Below are positions 63,914 to 64,000 of a stretch of 64,000 nucleotides of DNA, in pieces. Each line of letters opens with the position of its first letter. The stretch's first letter is position 1. The notes under the pieces were generated by a model that saw nothing but the letters and a program-made list of their open reading frames with translations, did not search any database and was not told the origin of the DNA. The position numbers and the translations under genes are program-made. This DNA is from Gracilaria domingensis (lineage: Eukaryota > Rhodophyta > Florideophyceae > Gracilariales > Gracilariaceae), in NCBI GenBank assembly GCA_022539475.1, contig VCMS01000181.1:1-64000 (forward strand). The letters run 5' to 3'.

Positions 63914-64000
63914 TCAAACCTTTTTGAGAAACAGTTCGCATACCTTGTGACAAGGGGACCGCATTTTCTGTCCTTTGAGCAACGTCACATAGAGCTCGTA

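Noticed and set aside
1..64000. tRNA, rRNA or small structured RNA genes
   Set aside because: Scanning for T-arm and acceptor patterns gave only isolated GGTTC-like words with no cloverleaf; none is supportable by eye.

Overview
This window reads as a repeat-rich stretch of a eukaryotic nuclear genome, most likely a photosynthetic alga; a red alga is my best guess, not a demonstrated identity. The evidence is Ty3/gypsy LTR retrotransposons, rare short GT-AG introns, a plant/cyanobacterial-type 2-isopropylmalate synthase with an N-terminal extension (plastid-like leucine synthesis), a six-domain ceruloplasmin-type multicopper oxidase, and MYND, EH-domain and WD40 proteins. I saw no operons, Shine-Dalgarno logic or tRNA/rRNA genes.

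Layout. Positions 1-9091 hold a minus-strand Ty3/gypsy chromovirus (gag, pro-RT, RNase H-integrase, distal chromodomain, 5' LTR). Its LTR ends exactly inside the integrase of a second, older, related element (9092-13586), so the two are nested; the 3' ends of both should lie left of the window. 13.6-14.3 kb holds diverged tandem repeats, followed by about 2 kb without clear genes and a decayed halide/thiopurine-type methyltransferase (16.5-17.2 kb). A complete third retrotransposon of a different lineage spans 17734-28406. It has 1.78-kb LTRs, a perfect 5-bp target duplication ATACT, a gag start codon inside the LTR, and a duplicated unrecognised domain at the end of Pol. Its pol frame is broken several times.

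From 29.6 to 40.5 kb lies an island of genes I cannot match to household families: a zinc-finger protein divergent from a long disordered/helical protein with one intron, a WD40 remnant, an intron-containing Cys-rich protein, and a protein with a degenerate tyrosine-recombinase C-terminus. I propose this as the best candidate for an undescribed mobile element. 41.2-41.65 kb is a three-copy minisatellite.

From 42.6 to 64 kb lie cellular genes, many broken: a catalase truncated before the heme tyrosine, a six-domain multicopper oxidase whose only near-complete copper-cluster ligand set is in domains 2/3, a two-TM acidic protein, an intact-length 2-isopropylmalate synthase (with Cys at the conserved catalytic Arg) and beside it a decayed second copy, two tandem MYND-finger paralogues, an ankyrin array joined to one of them, a cytochrome b5 reductase-like scrap, a secreted protein with a TATA promoter, a nucleotide-sugar-transferase-like gene and a two-EH-domain endocytic adaptor. 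Several breaks can be explained by C-to-T or G-to-A transitions, suggesting a decaying, possibly methylated region; sequence error is the rival explanation.
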